A stretch of 64,000 nucleotides of DNA from Albimonas sp963816545 (GTDB lineage: Bacteria; Pseudomonadota; Alphaproteobacteria; Rhodobacterales; Rhodobacteraceae). Both the position numbers and the translations under genes were made by a program. The number at the start of each line of letters is the position of its first letter. The stretch's first letter is position 1. Shown here piece by piece: positions 14,762 through 23,347 of this stretch. The notes beneath the pieces were generated by a model, which worked only from the letters and a program-made list of their open reading frames with translations, made no database searches and was not told where the DNA came from. The stretch covers positions 1,116,001 to 1,180,000 of the forward strand of contig CAWFLE010000007.1 of NCBI GenBank assembly GCA_963816545.1. Reading direction: 5' to 3'.

Positions 14762-15666
14762 AGGCGCGGGACCGCAACAAGAGCCTCGGCCGCCGGCTCG
14801 GGGACCGGGCGGAGATGGCGGCGCTGCGCCTCGGCATGGCGGTCGCGACCTTCGTGCCGGGCGAGGGCTGGGTCGGGCGCGCCGGCGGCTTCCTCGTCCC
14901 CCGCATCCCGGCCCTGCGCAAGCGGGTCGCGGACAACCTGCGCCATGTGCGGCCCGGGGCGACGGAGGCCGAGATCCGCCGCCTCTGCGCCGGCGTCGGG
15001 GACAATTTCGCGCGCGCGATCCTCGAATACGTGCGGATGCCGCGCATCGCGCAGGACCCGGCGCGGGTGATCGTGGAGGACGATGTTTCGCTGCGAAACG
15101 CCGTGGCGGCGGGGCGCGGGGCGGTGCTCGTCTCGGCGCATTTCGGGAACTGGGAATCCGTCCGCCTCGCCGCCCGCAGGGTGCTGGGCCGGGACTGCGC
15201 GATGGTCTACCGGGCCTACAACAACCCCCACTTCGACGATCTCACGCGCGGGAAGATCGCGGCGGCGGGCCTGCCGATCTTCGCCAAGGGGCGGGAGGGG
15301 ACCCGCGGCCTGGTCCGCCACCTCGCCCGGGGCGGAAGCGCGCTGATCCTGGTGGACCAGAAGCAGACCGGCGCGCCGCCGATCCCGTTCCTGGGCCGCG
15401 ACGCCGAGACCGCGACCGCGGCCGCGGCGCTGGCGCTGCGCTTCGGCGCGGCGTTGATCCCCGCGCGCGGGCTGCGCCTGCCGGACGGCCGCTTCTCCGT
15501 GCGGTTCGAGGCGGAGGTGGCCCCCGCCTCGCCCGAGGCGATGATGGCCGAGGTCAACGCCCGGATCGGCGAGTGGGTGGAGGAGGCGCCGGAGCAGTGG
15601 CTCTGGCTCCACCGCCGCTGGCGCCGCCGCGGAGAGCGGATCCGGGCGGCGCAGGACGGCGGATAG
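14758..15666 (+). CDS. lipid A biosynthesis acyltransferase (LpxL/HtrB family)
   Basis: A 302-residue membrane-associated acyltransferase that adds a secondary acyl chain to lipid A or another lysophospholipid. It carries the HxxxxD/E catalytic motif as HFGNWE (about residue 128), preceded by GRGAVLVSA, and later LILVDQKQTGAPPIPFLGRD, ALALRFGAALIPARGLRL and the end EQWLWLHRRWRRR typical of the family. The ATG overlaps the transporter stop. The palindrome GTTTCGCTGCGAAAC lies inside it (15085-15099), encoding VSLRN before the catalytic block. Acyl donor and substrate are not readable. Confidence 0.88.
   Translation: MKARDRNKSLGRRLGDRAEMAALRLGMAVATFVPGEGWVGRAGGFLVPRIPALRKRVADNLRHVRPGATEAEIRRLCAGVGDNFARAILEYVRMPRIAQDPARVIVEDDVSLRNAVAAGRGAVLVSAHFGNWESVRLAARRVLGRDCAMVYRAYNNPHFDDLTRGKIAAAGLPIFAKGREGTRGLVRHLARGGSALILVDQKQTGAPPIPFLGRDAETATAAAALALRFGAALIPARGLRLPDGRFSVRFEAEVAPASPEAMMAEVNARIGEWVEEAPEQWLWLHRRWRRRGERIRAAQDGG
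15085..15099. repeat. palindrome GTTTCGCTGCGAAAC inside the acyltransferase gene
   Basis: Exact copy of the 15-base palindrome also found at 12511, 58320 and 58347. Here it is in coding sequence, read in frame as Val-Ser-Leu-Arg-Asn. Confidence 0.75.
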
Positions 15667-15687
15667 GCCCCGCGCCCGGAGGGCGTT

Positions 15688-16068
15688 TCAAGCGCGGGTG
15701 CTGCGCCCCGGACCGCCGGAGGCCACGGGGGCGCCGCCGCGGTCGTAGCCGAGACGCAGGCGATCCGCCTCCATGCGCCGCAGCTCCTGGCGCGCGGCGG
15801 CGGCGCCTTCCATCAGAGCGGACAGGAGGCGCCGGTTCCGGGTCGCCGCGTCGCGGATCGCCACGAGCTCCGTCTCCAGAACCTCCGGGTCGCCGGTCCC
15901 GGCGGAGGCGAAATCCTCAAGCGCCGTGCGGCTTCGCGCGGCGGAGCCGGCCAGACCCCGCAGGTCGCCGCGCAGAATCATCGTCCGCTCCTCCTCCAGC
16001 AGGGCGAGAACCCGTTTCGCCCCGCTTCGCCAGCCGGCCGAGCGCAGGGCGACGCCGAACATCTTCAT
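15688..16068 (-). CDS. FlgN-like flagellar chaperone
   Basis: A 126-residue helical protein (RVLALLEEERTMILRGDLRG, then VLETELVAIRDAATRNRRLL) with a basic, disordered tail. Size, helical content and position beside a rod-binding FlgJ-like gene and fliK/flgD fit a FlgN-type export chaperone, which in other bacteria escorts the hook-associated proteins FlgK/FlgL. Sequence similarity by eye is modest. Its ATG overlaps the stop of the upstream flgJ-like gene (ATGA). Confidence 0.6.
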   Translation of the reverse strand: MKMFGVALRSAGWRSGAKRVLALLEEERTMILRGDLRGLAGSAARSRTALEDFASAGTGDPEVLETELVAIRDAATRNRRLLSALMEGAAAARQELRRMEADRLRLGYDRGGAPVASGGPGRSTRA

Positions 16069-16352
16069 GCCTGCTCCTGTTGACGGACCATCGCCTCGAA
16101 CAGCCGCTCCGCCAGGCCTATGCCGCCGCGCTCCGTCAGGAGGCGCGCCTGCTCGCGGGTCAGGAGGCTGGAAAAGGCCTCCTCTCCCGCGCCTCCGCCG
16201 AAGCTTTCGCTGGTTTCGCCGAGACCGGCGTGACCCAGCATCTCGGCGAGGAACATCTCCTCCATCGCGCGCGCCGCCTCATGGAGGCCGGTCGTTCCGC
16301 CCGCGGCGGCGGGGACAGGCTCGGAGCGGAACTCGGTTGCGACCTGCATCAT
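16065..16352 (-). CDS. FlgJ N-domain-like rod-binding protein (CheL type)
   Basis: A 95-residue protein matching the rod-binding domain of FlgJ without the muramidase half: AARAMEEMFLAEMLGHAGLG, then SFGGGAGEEAFSSLLTREQA and GIGLAERLFEAMVRQ. Single-domain versions are normal in alphaproteobacteria and assist rod assembly in the periplasm. Divergent from fliK, with 99 bases between starts; overlaps the FlgN-like gene by four bases. Confidence 0.8.
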   Translation of the reverse strand: MMQVATEFRSEPVPAAAGGTTGLHEAARAMEEMFLAEMLGHAGLGETSESFGGGAGEEAFSSLLTREQARLLTERGGIGLAERLFEAMVRQQEQA

Positions 16353-16451
16353 CGTCTTTCTCCTTCGGCGGCAGCTTTAGGCCCCCGGCGGTAAACGATG
16401 GGTAACAATTCGCGCCGATGGTACCTTCGAAGGAACGAGCTGGAAGGCGCC

Positions 16452-17903
16452 ATGACCGGACCATTAGCTTCGCTGGGAGCCGCCCCCGTGCCGGCGCCGC
16501 GTTCTGCGGCGGCGGCGACGGCGACAGCCGCGTCTGCCACAGCCGATTTCTCCGCCGCGCACGCCGAGGCGGGGCTTCCCGCGCCCGCAGCCGCGCCGGC
16601 CGCCCCCGCAGTTCCGGAGGGCGAGGCGCCCCGACGAGCGCGGCTGCAGGAAGGAGATCTCGATCCTCTGCCGGCGGAGGAGCTTTCGGACGTCGACCCC
16701 CAGGCGGATGGCCTCCTGGCGGTTCCGGGCCTCCTTGCGGCGCCGGCGGCCGTCGGCCGGGACCCCGTCCAGTCGGGAGCGGCGGCGTCCATTCCGGCGC
16801 ATTCGGCGCCCGTTCCGGCGCGTTCGGCGACCATGGCGGCCGGGACGCCCCCCGCGGACGACGCAACGGCTGCCGAGGGAATGGCGAGCGTGGGGGCGGA
16901 GGAAGCTGACGCGCCCCCCGCGCCTTCGGTAACGCCCGCCGATGTCCCCGAGACCGGCGGCGTGCCCGCGGCAGCCGCGAAGGCGCAGGAAGCCGGGAGC
17001 TTCCAGGCGCCGCCCGTACGGCCGGCTTCTCTGCGTCCGACCGAGGCGGATGTGGCGGAAGCGCCGCAGGCGACCGACGACCCCGCATCTTCGCGCGCCC
17101 CTGAGGCGCTTGCCGCGGCGCCCGCGGCACGGCCGCGCCAGGCGCCGGCCGCCGCCGCGATCGCCGGGGCGCCGCGGATGGACCTGGCCGAGCGTTTGTC
17201 GGAACCCGCGTCGCGGACGCCGGCGGAGAGCGAGCCCGCGCCCGATGACGGCCCTTACCGGGAAACACGCGGCGAGGCCGTCCCTGACGCCCCGGTCCGC
17301 CGGACCGCGCAGGCCGCGCCTGCGTCGGGCGACGCCAACCCGACCCCGCAGCTTCGGCCCGACGCCGAGACGGGAGCGGCCGATTCGCCTCCAGCTACGG
17401 CCGAGGAGGCGGACCCGATGCGCCTCGGGGCGGCGGGGCCCGACCTCTCGGGCGCGAGCGGCCCGCAGGTGCGCGGCGGTCACGCCATGGCGCATGCCCC
17501 CCTGTTCCATGCAGCGGAGGAGCGCGCCCCCGCGGAGCAGCTCGCCGCGGCCATCTCCCGCCGCGACGACGGAGACATCGAGCTTCGGCTGGATCCGCCG
17601 GAACTGGGCCGGGTGCGCGTGGTGCTCGGCGCCGGCGAGCACGGGTTGACCGCCACGATCACGACCGAGCGGCCGGACGTGGCCGACCTGATGCGCCGGC
17701 ATGCCGACGTTCTTGAACGCGCCCTGGCCGATGCGGGGCACAAAGGGGCGGCGCTGTCCTTCGGCTCGGAGGCAGGGGGCGGCCAGGAGCGTCGCGCCGC
17801 GGCCGACGCGGGCGGGCGGCAGGGCGGTCTCGACGTCAAGGCGGGATCTCCGCCGCCGGTCCCCGTGCGGCGCGCGTCGGGCGGCATAGACATAAGGGTT
17901 TGA
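16452..17903 (+). CDS. fliK: flagellar hook-length control protein FliK
   Basis: A 483-residue protein. It has a long Ala/Pro/Glu-rich disordered N-region (ruler part) and the conserved C-terminal Flg_hook domain (DGDIELRLDPPELGRVRVVL; LTATITTERPDVADLMRRHA; VLERALADAG). FliK is secreted, measures hook length and switches export specificity at FlhB. The start ATG at 16452 is preferred because GGAAGG lies 5-6 bases upstream; an in-frame ATG at 16398 would add 18 residues. It is 9 bases before flgD. Confidence 0.85.
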   Translation: MTGPLASLGAAPVPAPRSAAAATATAASATADFSAAHAEAGLPAPAAAPAAPAVPEGEAPRRARLQEGDLDPLPAEELSDVDPQADGLLAVPGLLAAPAAVGRDPVQSGAAASIPAHSAPVPARSATMAAGTPPADDATAAEGMASVGAEEADAPPAPSVTPADVPETGGVPAAAAKAQEAGSFQAPPVRPASLRPTEADVAEAPQATDDPASSRAPEALAAAPAARPRQAPAAAAIAGAPRMDLAERLSEPASRTPAESEPAPDDGPYRETRGEAVPDAPVRRTAQAAPASGDANPTPQLRPDAETGAADSPPATAEEADPMRLGAAGPDLSGASGPQVRGGHAMAHAPLFHAAEERAPAEQLAAAISRRDDGDIELRLDPPELGRVRVVLGAGEHGLTATITTERPDVADLMRRHADVLERALADAGHKGAALSFGSEAGGGQERRAAADAGGRQGGLDVKAGSPPPVPVRRASGGIDIRV

Positions 17904-17912
17904 GGAACGGCC

Positions 17913-18590
17913 ATGACGAGCGTGCAGAGCGTGCCGGGAACCCCCGGCGCCACCCCCCAGAAGCCGGCCGAGCCGTCCGCGACCAAGGAGGTCGCGGCGG
18001 GGACGGATTTCGAGACTTTCCTGTCCCTGCTCACGGCGCAGATGCGCAACCAGGATCCGCTCAAGCCGCTCGATTCCACGGAGTTCGTGGCCCAGCTCGC
18101 GAGCTTCTCGACGGTGGAGCAGCAGATACGGTCCAACGACCGCCTCGATGCGATCCTCGACGCGCTCACGGGCGGCGGCGGGTCGGGCCTCGCGCAGTGG
18201 ATCGGGAAGGAGGTCCGGAGCGATGCCCCCGCCCGCTTCGAGGGGGAGCCGGTCGATATCTGGACGACCCCGGTTGCGGAGGCGAAGCGGGCGGTGCTCG
18301 TGGTCACGGACGCGCAGGGGCAGGAGGTGGCGAGGCTCGCGGCCGATCCGGGGGCGGAGAGGCTCGTCTGGGCCGGAGAGACGGCGACCGGCGGCGCACC
18401 CTCGGGCTCCTACCGGTTCAAGGTGGACTACCTGAGCGAGGACGAGTCGCTCGGCACGGTGGATGGGACCACCTTCTCGCAGGTGAAGGAGCTCCGGCTG
18501 GGCGGAGAGGACGGGCCGCGGCTGGTCCTGGAGGGCGGCGCGGACATCGATGCGGAGGACGTGGCGGCGGTGCGCGAGCCGGCCGTCTGA
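17913..18590 (+). CDS. flgD: flagellar hook-capping protein FlgD
   Basis: A 225-residue hook scaffolding cap. The conserved N-domain is clear: FETFLSLLTAQMRNQDPLKP, LDSTEFVAQLASFSTVEQQI. It is followed by the tudor/Ig-like capping domain (AVLVVTDAQGQEVARLAAD; GAPSGSYRFKVDYL). It is secreted to the growing hook tip. Gene order fliK-flgD with divergent flgJ/flgN-like genes indicates a flagellar block just outside the photosynthesis cluster. Confidence 0.92.
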   Translation: MTSVQSVPGTPGATPQKPAEPSATKEVAAGTDFETFLSLLTAQMRNQDPLKPLDSTEFVAQLASFSTVEQQIRSNDRLDAILDALTGGGGSGLAQWIGKEVRSDAPARFEGEPVDIWTTPVAEAKRAVLVVTDAQGQEVARLAADPGAERLVWAGETATGGAPSGSYRFKVDYLSEDESLGTVDGTTFSQVKELRLGGEDGPRLVLEGGADIDAEDVAAVREPAV

Positions 18591-18758
18591 GGCCGGGCGA
18601 GGGCGAGATGCAAGACGCGGCCGAGACGGCGAGGGCGCCCGGGCGGTCGACATACCCGCTCCAGGAGCGACGTTGTTGACGCAGCGGCGCCGGACATGCA
18701 CAGTCGGGTCAACCGCCTCCCCGATTTGCGGGAGCGTCCCCGCCCGGACTCCTCACGC

Positions 18759-20066
18759 ATGACCCGAATCGCACGGCAGCATGAGCACCGACTGCCGCTC
18801 GCGCTGGAGCTTCATGCGCGGCCCTTCCCGGAGGCGAATGCGCCGGGCGAGGCCGTGCATCTCGCTTTCAAGCCGCCCGGGGGCGGAGCCGACGAAGATC
18901 CCGCGGCCACCCGCGCGCATCTGCGGCGACTGCTGGACCTGCACGGCGCGCCGCATCCGGCGCCGGACGCCGACCACCATGTCTGCGCCCTCGGGCGCGC
19001 GACGCTCAAGTGGGAGCGGCACACGGAGTTCGCGACCTACACGCTGTTCCTGCCGGGCCTTTCCGAGGCGCCGTTCGACGGGGCCGCGCTGAAGATGTTT
19101 CCGCAGGAATGGCTGGACGCCGCCGACGGGTCCGTCATCGCCGCCGCGGCCGTGAGGATGGAGACGGTCGAGAGCGAGGAGGCCGCCGAGGCGCGGCTGG
19201 ACAACGGGCTGGGCCGGCATTTCGCCTCCGAAAGCCTGGCGGCCGCGAGCGTGGGCGACGGCGCCGCGATCGTGGCGAGCGATTTCCGCGTGGACGAGGA
19301 CGGCTTCACCCGCTTCGCCGTGATCCTGCGGGGGGACGTCCCTCCGGCCGCGCTGGGACGGATGGTGCAGCGGCTTCTGGAGATCGAGACCTACCGGGCG
19401 ATGTCGATGCTGGCGCTTCCCATCGCGCGGGCGGCGATCCGCAGGGCGTCCGAGCTGGACCGGGAGCTGGCCGCGCTGGCGCGCGGGGTCGCCGAGGAGG
19501 CCGACACCGCGCCCGAGACTTTGGACTCGCTCACGCGGAAGTCCGCCGAGGTGGAGCGGCTGGGCGCCGATTCGGCCTTCCGCTTCGGCGCCGCCCGCGC
19601 CTACGAGGCCATCGTGCGGGAGCGGATAGAGGCGCTGAACGAGACGCCGCTCAGGGGCCGCCAGACCATCGGGGAATTCATGCAGCGGCGCTACGATCCG
19701 GCGATGCGGACCTGCAAGGCGGCGGAACTGCGGCTGGAGCAGATCTCGCATCGCGCCATGCGCATCGCGGACCTGCTGCGGACCCGCGTGGATGTGTCGA
19801 TCAGTATCCAGAACGGCGCGCTGCTGGCGAGCATGGACCGCCGCGCCGACCTGCAGCTTCGTCTGCAGGAAACGGTGGAGGGCTTCTCGGTGGTCGCGAT
19901 CAGCTATTATGCGGTCGGGCTGGTGGGGAACCTGATGTACCCGTTCGCGGAGGAGACTGGGATCTCCAAGGGCATGATCCTCGCCGTCGCGACGCCGCCG
20001 GTGGTGGTGGCCGTGTGGGTGTTCGTGAACCGTCTTCGCCGCCGCGCCGAGGATCGCGCGGGCTGA
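18759..20066 (+). CDS. DUF3422 family membrane protein
   Basis: A 435-residue protein of unknown function matching DUF3422: HARPFPEANAPGEAVHLAFK, LKWERHTEFATYTLFLPG, GLGRHFASESLAAASVGDGA, and EIETYRAMSMLALPIARAAI. A long coiled region (residues about 220-340) leads to two C-terminal hydrophobic helices (FSVVAISYYAVGLVGNLMYP; LAVATPPVVVAVWVFVNRLR), so it is anchored in the inner membrane with a soluble N-part. Start uncertain: ATG 18759 is used, ATG 18696 is in the same frame. Convergent with cycA. Confidence 0.85.
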   Translation: MTRIARQHEHRLPLALELHARPFPEANAPGEAVHLAFKPPGGGADEDPAATRAHLRRLLDLHGAPHPAPDADHHVCALGRATLKWERHTEFATYTLFLPGLSEAPFDGAALKMFPQEWLDAADGSVIAAAAVRMETVESEEAAEARLDNGLGRHFASESLAAASVGDGAAIVASDFRVDEDGFTRFAVILRGDVPPAALGRMVQRLLEIETYRAMSMLALPIARAAIRRASELDRELAALARGVAEEADTAPETLDSLTRKSAEVERLGADSAFRFGAARAYEAIVRERIEALNETPLRGRQTIGEFMQRRYDPAMRTCKAAELRLEQISHRAMRIADLLRTRVDVSISIQNGALLASMDRRADLQLRLQETVEGFSVVAISYYAVGLVGNLMYPFAEETGISKGMILAVATPPVVVAVWVFVNRLRRRAEDRAG

Positions 20067-20070
20067 GGGC

Positions 20071-20097
20071 GGAGGTCCGCGCAGGCCGCGGACCTCC
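20071..20097. terminator. hairpin between convergent DUF3422 gene and cycA
   Basis: Perfect 11-base stem GGAGGTCCGCG (20071-20081) and CGCGGACCTCC (20087-20097), loop CAGGC, between two convergent stops. No U-tract on either strand, so a stabiliser/terminator role is inferred. Confidence 0.5.
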
Positions 20098-20103
20098 GGC
20101 GGA

Positions 20104-20520
20104 TCACTCGGCGACGCTGACCAGGTAGGCGTAGACGTCCTCCATGCCCGAGGTCAGCTTGAAGGTCATCTTCCCGCGGGCCTTGGGATCGTCGAGATAG
20201 TCCCGCAGGAAGGCGGTGGCGTCCTGAACGTAGGTGGTGAAGTGCTCCTCGTCCCAGACGAGGCCGGCCTCGCCCGCCTGCTTCATGCTGTCGCTGTAGC
20301 CGTTGAAATCCTCCTGCGAGCCGGCCTTGCGGCCGATGACGCCATAGAGGTTGGGCCCGACCTTGCCGCCGCGCTGGATGGTCTCGCCGGACGGCGAGAC
20401 GATGGAGTGGCAGGCGCGGCACTTGAGGAATTCGCGCTCGCCCTTGGCGGCGTCCTGGGCGTGGGCGGATCCCGCGCCTGCTGCGATCGCGAGCGTGGCG
20501 ACTGCGATGATGGTCTTCAT
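20104..20520 (-). CDS. cycA: cytochrome c2
   Basis: A 138-residue periplasmic class I cytochrome c that reduces the photo-oxidised reaction centre and links it to the bc1 complex. It has a Sec signal peptide (MKTIIAVATLAIAAGAGSAHA), haem site CRACH, GPNLYGVIGRKAG and the methionine ligand region KARGKMTFKL, all typical of Rhodobacter cytochrome c2 including the long-form insertions. It lies 105 bases downstream of crtB on the same strand. In many Rhodobacterales cycA is beside hemA or elsewhere in the photosynthesis cluster; here it marks the left end. Confidence 0.92.
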   Translation of the reverse strand: MKTIIAVATLAIAAGAGSAHAQDAAKGEREFLKCRACHSIVSPSGETIQRGGKVGPNLYGVIGRKAGSQEDFNGYSDSMKQAGEAGLVWDEEHFTTYVQDATAFLRDYLDDPKARGKMTFKLTSGMEDVYAYLVSVAE

Positions 20521-20625
20521 GATTTCGCCTCCCTGTTGGCGGCTGTGGTTCGGCCGGTCACGGCCATCCGCCGCGCCGCCGGTCTTTGCTCAACGTCAAG
20601 GATACGGTTGAGCGGGCTCGTCGGT

Positions 20626-21657
20626 TCACGTTGCAGCGGCAGTTGAAGAAGAGCGGCGCCGGTTGCGGTCCCGAAGTTCCAGCGTCGAGAGGATGGAGAT
20701 GAAGGTGGACGCGGCGTCGCCCGGGCCCGGGGACGAGCCTGCGGCGGCGACGAGGCCGCGCGTCTCGGTCAGCGGCGCCGCGTGGAGGCGCGCGCTGGTC
20801 GGGGAGAGCGCGTCGCCGCCCGCGCGCAGGACGGCCAGGGCCGCGAGGGCGGCCTTCCGCCGGCCTCGGGTGCGCGCCCGCACGGCCAGCCCCTCGGGCC
20901 CCGCGCGCAGGATCTGCGTTCCGATGTCCGAGTAGATCAGGCGGGCGGCATGGATGCCGGCGCGGCAGTCGGGCGGGAGACGCGCGATGCCGGCATCCGC
21001 GCGCGCATAGAGGGCGTCGGCCTCCTTCAGCACCAGGCGGACGACCGCGAAGACGCGGGTCGGGCGCCCGAGCGGCGCATCCGGGTCCACGCCGGCCTCG
21101 GCCAGCAGGTCCAGAGGGAGGTAGAGGCGGCCGGCCGCCCCGTCCTCGGCCACATCGCGGGCGATGTTGGTAAGCTGCATGGCGCAGCCGAGATCGCAGG
21201 CGCGGGCGAGGATGTCCCGGTCCCGGACGCCCATGAGCACGGTCATCATCGCGCCCACGCTGCCCGCCACGCGCGCGGCATAGGCCCGGAGGTCGGACAT
21301 GTCCGCGCAACGGCGCCCGGCGGCGTCCCACTCGAAGCCTTCCAGCAGCGCCTCGGGCAGCGCGGCCGGCATGTCGAAGGCGCGCACCGCCTCGGCGAAG
21401 GCGCGGTCGGCCGGGGCGTCCGCAGGGTTTCCGGCGTAGATCCGGTCCAGCCGGCGCCGGAGCGCCTCGACCGCCGCCGCCTTGCCGGGCTGGAGGTCCA
21501 CCGCGTCGTCGGCCTGACGGCAGAAGGCGTAGAGCGCGAGCGCCGGGTCCCGGACGCGGGCCGGCAGGAGACGCGAGGCGACGTGGAACGAGCGGGAGCC
21601 GGTGCGGATCGCCTCGCGGCAGCACGCGAGGTCCGCGGGATCGGGGGCGAAGGTCAT
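20626..21657 (-). CDS. crtB: phytoene synthase
   Basis: A 343-residue enzyme joining two geranylgeranyl-diphosphates into 15-cis-phytoene, peripheral to the membrane. Both Asp-rich substrate/Mg motifs are present: ALYAFCRQADDAVD and MQLTNIARDVAEDG, plus the GRLYLP segment and the trans-isoprenyl diphosphate synthase helices. The ATG (21657) overlaps the crtI stop (21654), giving the usual crtI-crtB order. The C-terminal about 30 residues (RRRSSSTAAAT end) look non-conserved. Confidence 0.93.
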   Translation of the reverse strand: MTFAPDPADLACCREAIRTGSRSFHVASRLLPARVRDPALALYAFCRQADDAVDLQPGKAAAVEALRRRLDRIYAGNPADAPADRAFAEAVRAFDMPAALPEALLEGFEWDAAGRRCADMSDLRAYAARVAGSVGAMMTVLMGVRDRDILARACDLGCAMQLTNIARDVAEDGAAGRLYLPLDLLAEAGVDPDAPLGRPTRVFAVVRLVLKEADALYARADAGIARLPPDCRAGIHAARLIYSDIGTQILRAGPEGLAVRARTRGRRKAALAALAVLRAGGDALSPTSARLHAAPLTETRGLVAAAGSSPGPGDAASTFISILSTLELRDRNRRRSSSTAAAT

Positions 21658-23211
21658 CGGCGAAGCTCCCACGCGGCGGGGACGCATGCGTCCAGCGCCT
21701 CGGCCCCGGCGATCACCCCGGGCAGGCCGGCGCCCGGATGCGTGCCCGCGCCGACCAGATACAGGCCCCTCGCCTCCTCCGACACGCAATGCGGGCGGAA
21801 CCAGGCGCTCTGGAGGAGCCGGGGCTCCAGCGAGAAGCCCGAGCCGTAGGGGGCGTTGTAGCGGGTGCGGAAATCCTCGGGCGTCATGACGTGGCTGGCG
21901 GTCAGGTGCGCCTCCAGCCCCGGCAGGGCCTCGGCCTCCAGCTTCTTCAGCACGAGCCGGCGGTAATCCTCGGCGATCCCGGGCCAGTCGGGGCCGTTCG
22001 GGAATGTGAGGTTGGGCACGGGGGCGAGGGCGTAGAAGGTGTCGCCGTTCGGGGGCGCGCAGTCCGGATCGGTGACGGAGGGGCGGTGGAGATAGATGCT
22101 CATCTCCTTCGGCAGATCGCCCGCAATGAAGATGTCGCGAAGCAGGTATTTGTAGCGCGAGGCGTTGAGGATGGTGTGGTGGCCGATATCGGGCCACAGC
22201 CCGCGAGTGTCCCGCGTCCCGAAATGCCACACGAACAGGCCCATCGACCAGCGCACGCGGCGCAGGCGACCGTCCGTCCAGCGCTTGCGGGCGCGGCGGC
22301 GGAGGAGCTTGCCGTAGGTGTGGCCGGGATCGGCGTTGGAGACGACGATGTCTGCGCGGATGGTCTCGCCGTCGGTGGTGCGGACCCCGAGGGCGCGGCC
22401 GTCCCGGATCAGGATTTCTTCCGCCTCGGTCCCGAACCGGAATTCGGCCCCCTGCCCTTCCGCAAGCTTCGCCATGGCGGCGGCGAGCGCGCCCGCGCCG
22501 CCCATGGCGTAGTGGACGCCGTAGGCCTGTTCGAGATGTCCGACGAGCGCGTACATGGAGGTGACGTTGAACGGGTCTCCGCCGATGAACAGCGGATGGA
22601 AGCTCAGCGCCATGCGCAGGCGCGGGTCCCGGACCCGGCTGGCGACATGCGCGTAGACCGAGCGGTCGGCCCGGAGCGTGGCGAAGCGGGGGAGGGCGGA
22701 GGCGAAGTCCCGGAGGCCGTTCATCGGACGGCGGCCGAGGTTCCTGAACCCGAACTCGTAGCGCTCCCGGCTTTCCTCGATCAGGCGGTCGTAGCCGGCG
22801 AGGTCCGCCGGGAAGTTCCGCGCCACGTCCTCGCCGGGTGCGGGCGGGATCGGCGTGAGCCACATGCTCCAGCCCGTCGCGGAAGCGGACGCGGTAGAAC
22901 GGGTCGAGCGCCACGAGATCCACGTCGGCCTCGAAGGACCGGCCGGCGAGGCTCCAGAGATCGCGGAGAAGGAAGGGCGCGGTGACGATGGTCGGGCCCA
23001 GGTCGAAGCGGTGGCCGCCCATGCGCAGCGACGTCGCCCGGCCGCCCGGCGCGTCGAGCTTGTCGATGACGAGCGCGCGGTAGCCCTTGGCCCCGAGCCG
23101 GATGGCGGCGGCCAGTCCCCCGAACCCCGCCCCGATGATGAGCGCCCGCGGCTTGGCCGGGGCGGAGGCTTCCGTGCATGGCAGGAAGGGCGGAGCGAAG
23201 CTGCTGTCCAT
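21654..23211 (-). CDS. crtI: phytoene desaturase (frameshifted)
   Basis: An about 518-residue FAD-dependent desaturase making neurosporene/lycopene from phytoene. N-terminal dinucleotide fold RALIIGAGFGGLAAAIRLGA with the following DAPGGRATSL; the C-terminal FAD/bacterial desaturase signature is LYLVGAGTHPGAGLPGVIAG. Reading breaks at the GGG run 22835-22837: one extra base; the corrected junction reads HADPARTGEDVARNFPADL. All else is intact, so the shift is probably an assembly error. The start ATG at 23211 lies just downstream of a PpsR-type operator (23228-23245) shared with divergent crtA. Confidence 0.9.
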
Positions 23212-23227
23212 GCGCTCACGCTAGCAG

Positions 23228-23245
23228 TGTCCATTTTTGTTTACA
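23228..23245. promoter_or_regulatory. PpsR/CrtJ operator (crtI side)
   Basis: TGT at 23228-23230, 12 bases, ACA at 23243-23245, matching the TGT-N12-ACA consensus of the redox/light repressor PpsR (CrtJ). It lies 17 bases before the crtI start in the crtI-crtA intergenic region. Confidence 0.8.
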
Positions 23246-23301
23246 ATCGCCGTTTCGCCTGTGAGGATCGATGCTGAAAGGGCGCGTTGGCCGCGCCCGT
23301 C

Positions 23302-23319
23302 TGTCAGTCGAAGCTGACA
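23302..23319. promoter_or_regulatory. PpsR/CrtJ operator (crtA side)
   Basis: TGT at 23302-23304, 12 bases, ACA at 23317-23319, with extended dyad TGTCAG/CTGACA. It lies 28 bases before the crtA start and 56 bases from the crtI-side operator, a pair that fits looping/cooperative repression of both promoters. Confidence 0.85.
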
Positions 23320-23347
23320 TAGGCCCTGATCGCAACGACGGGATTCC

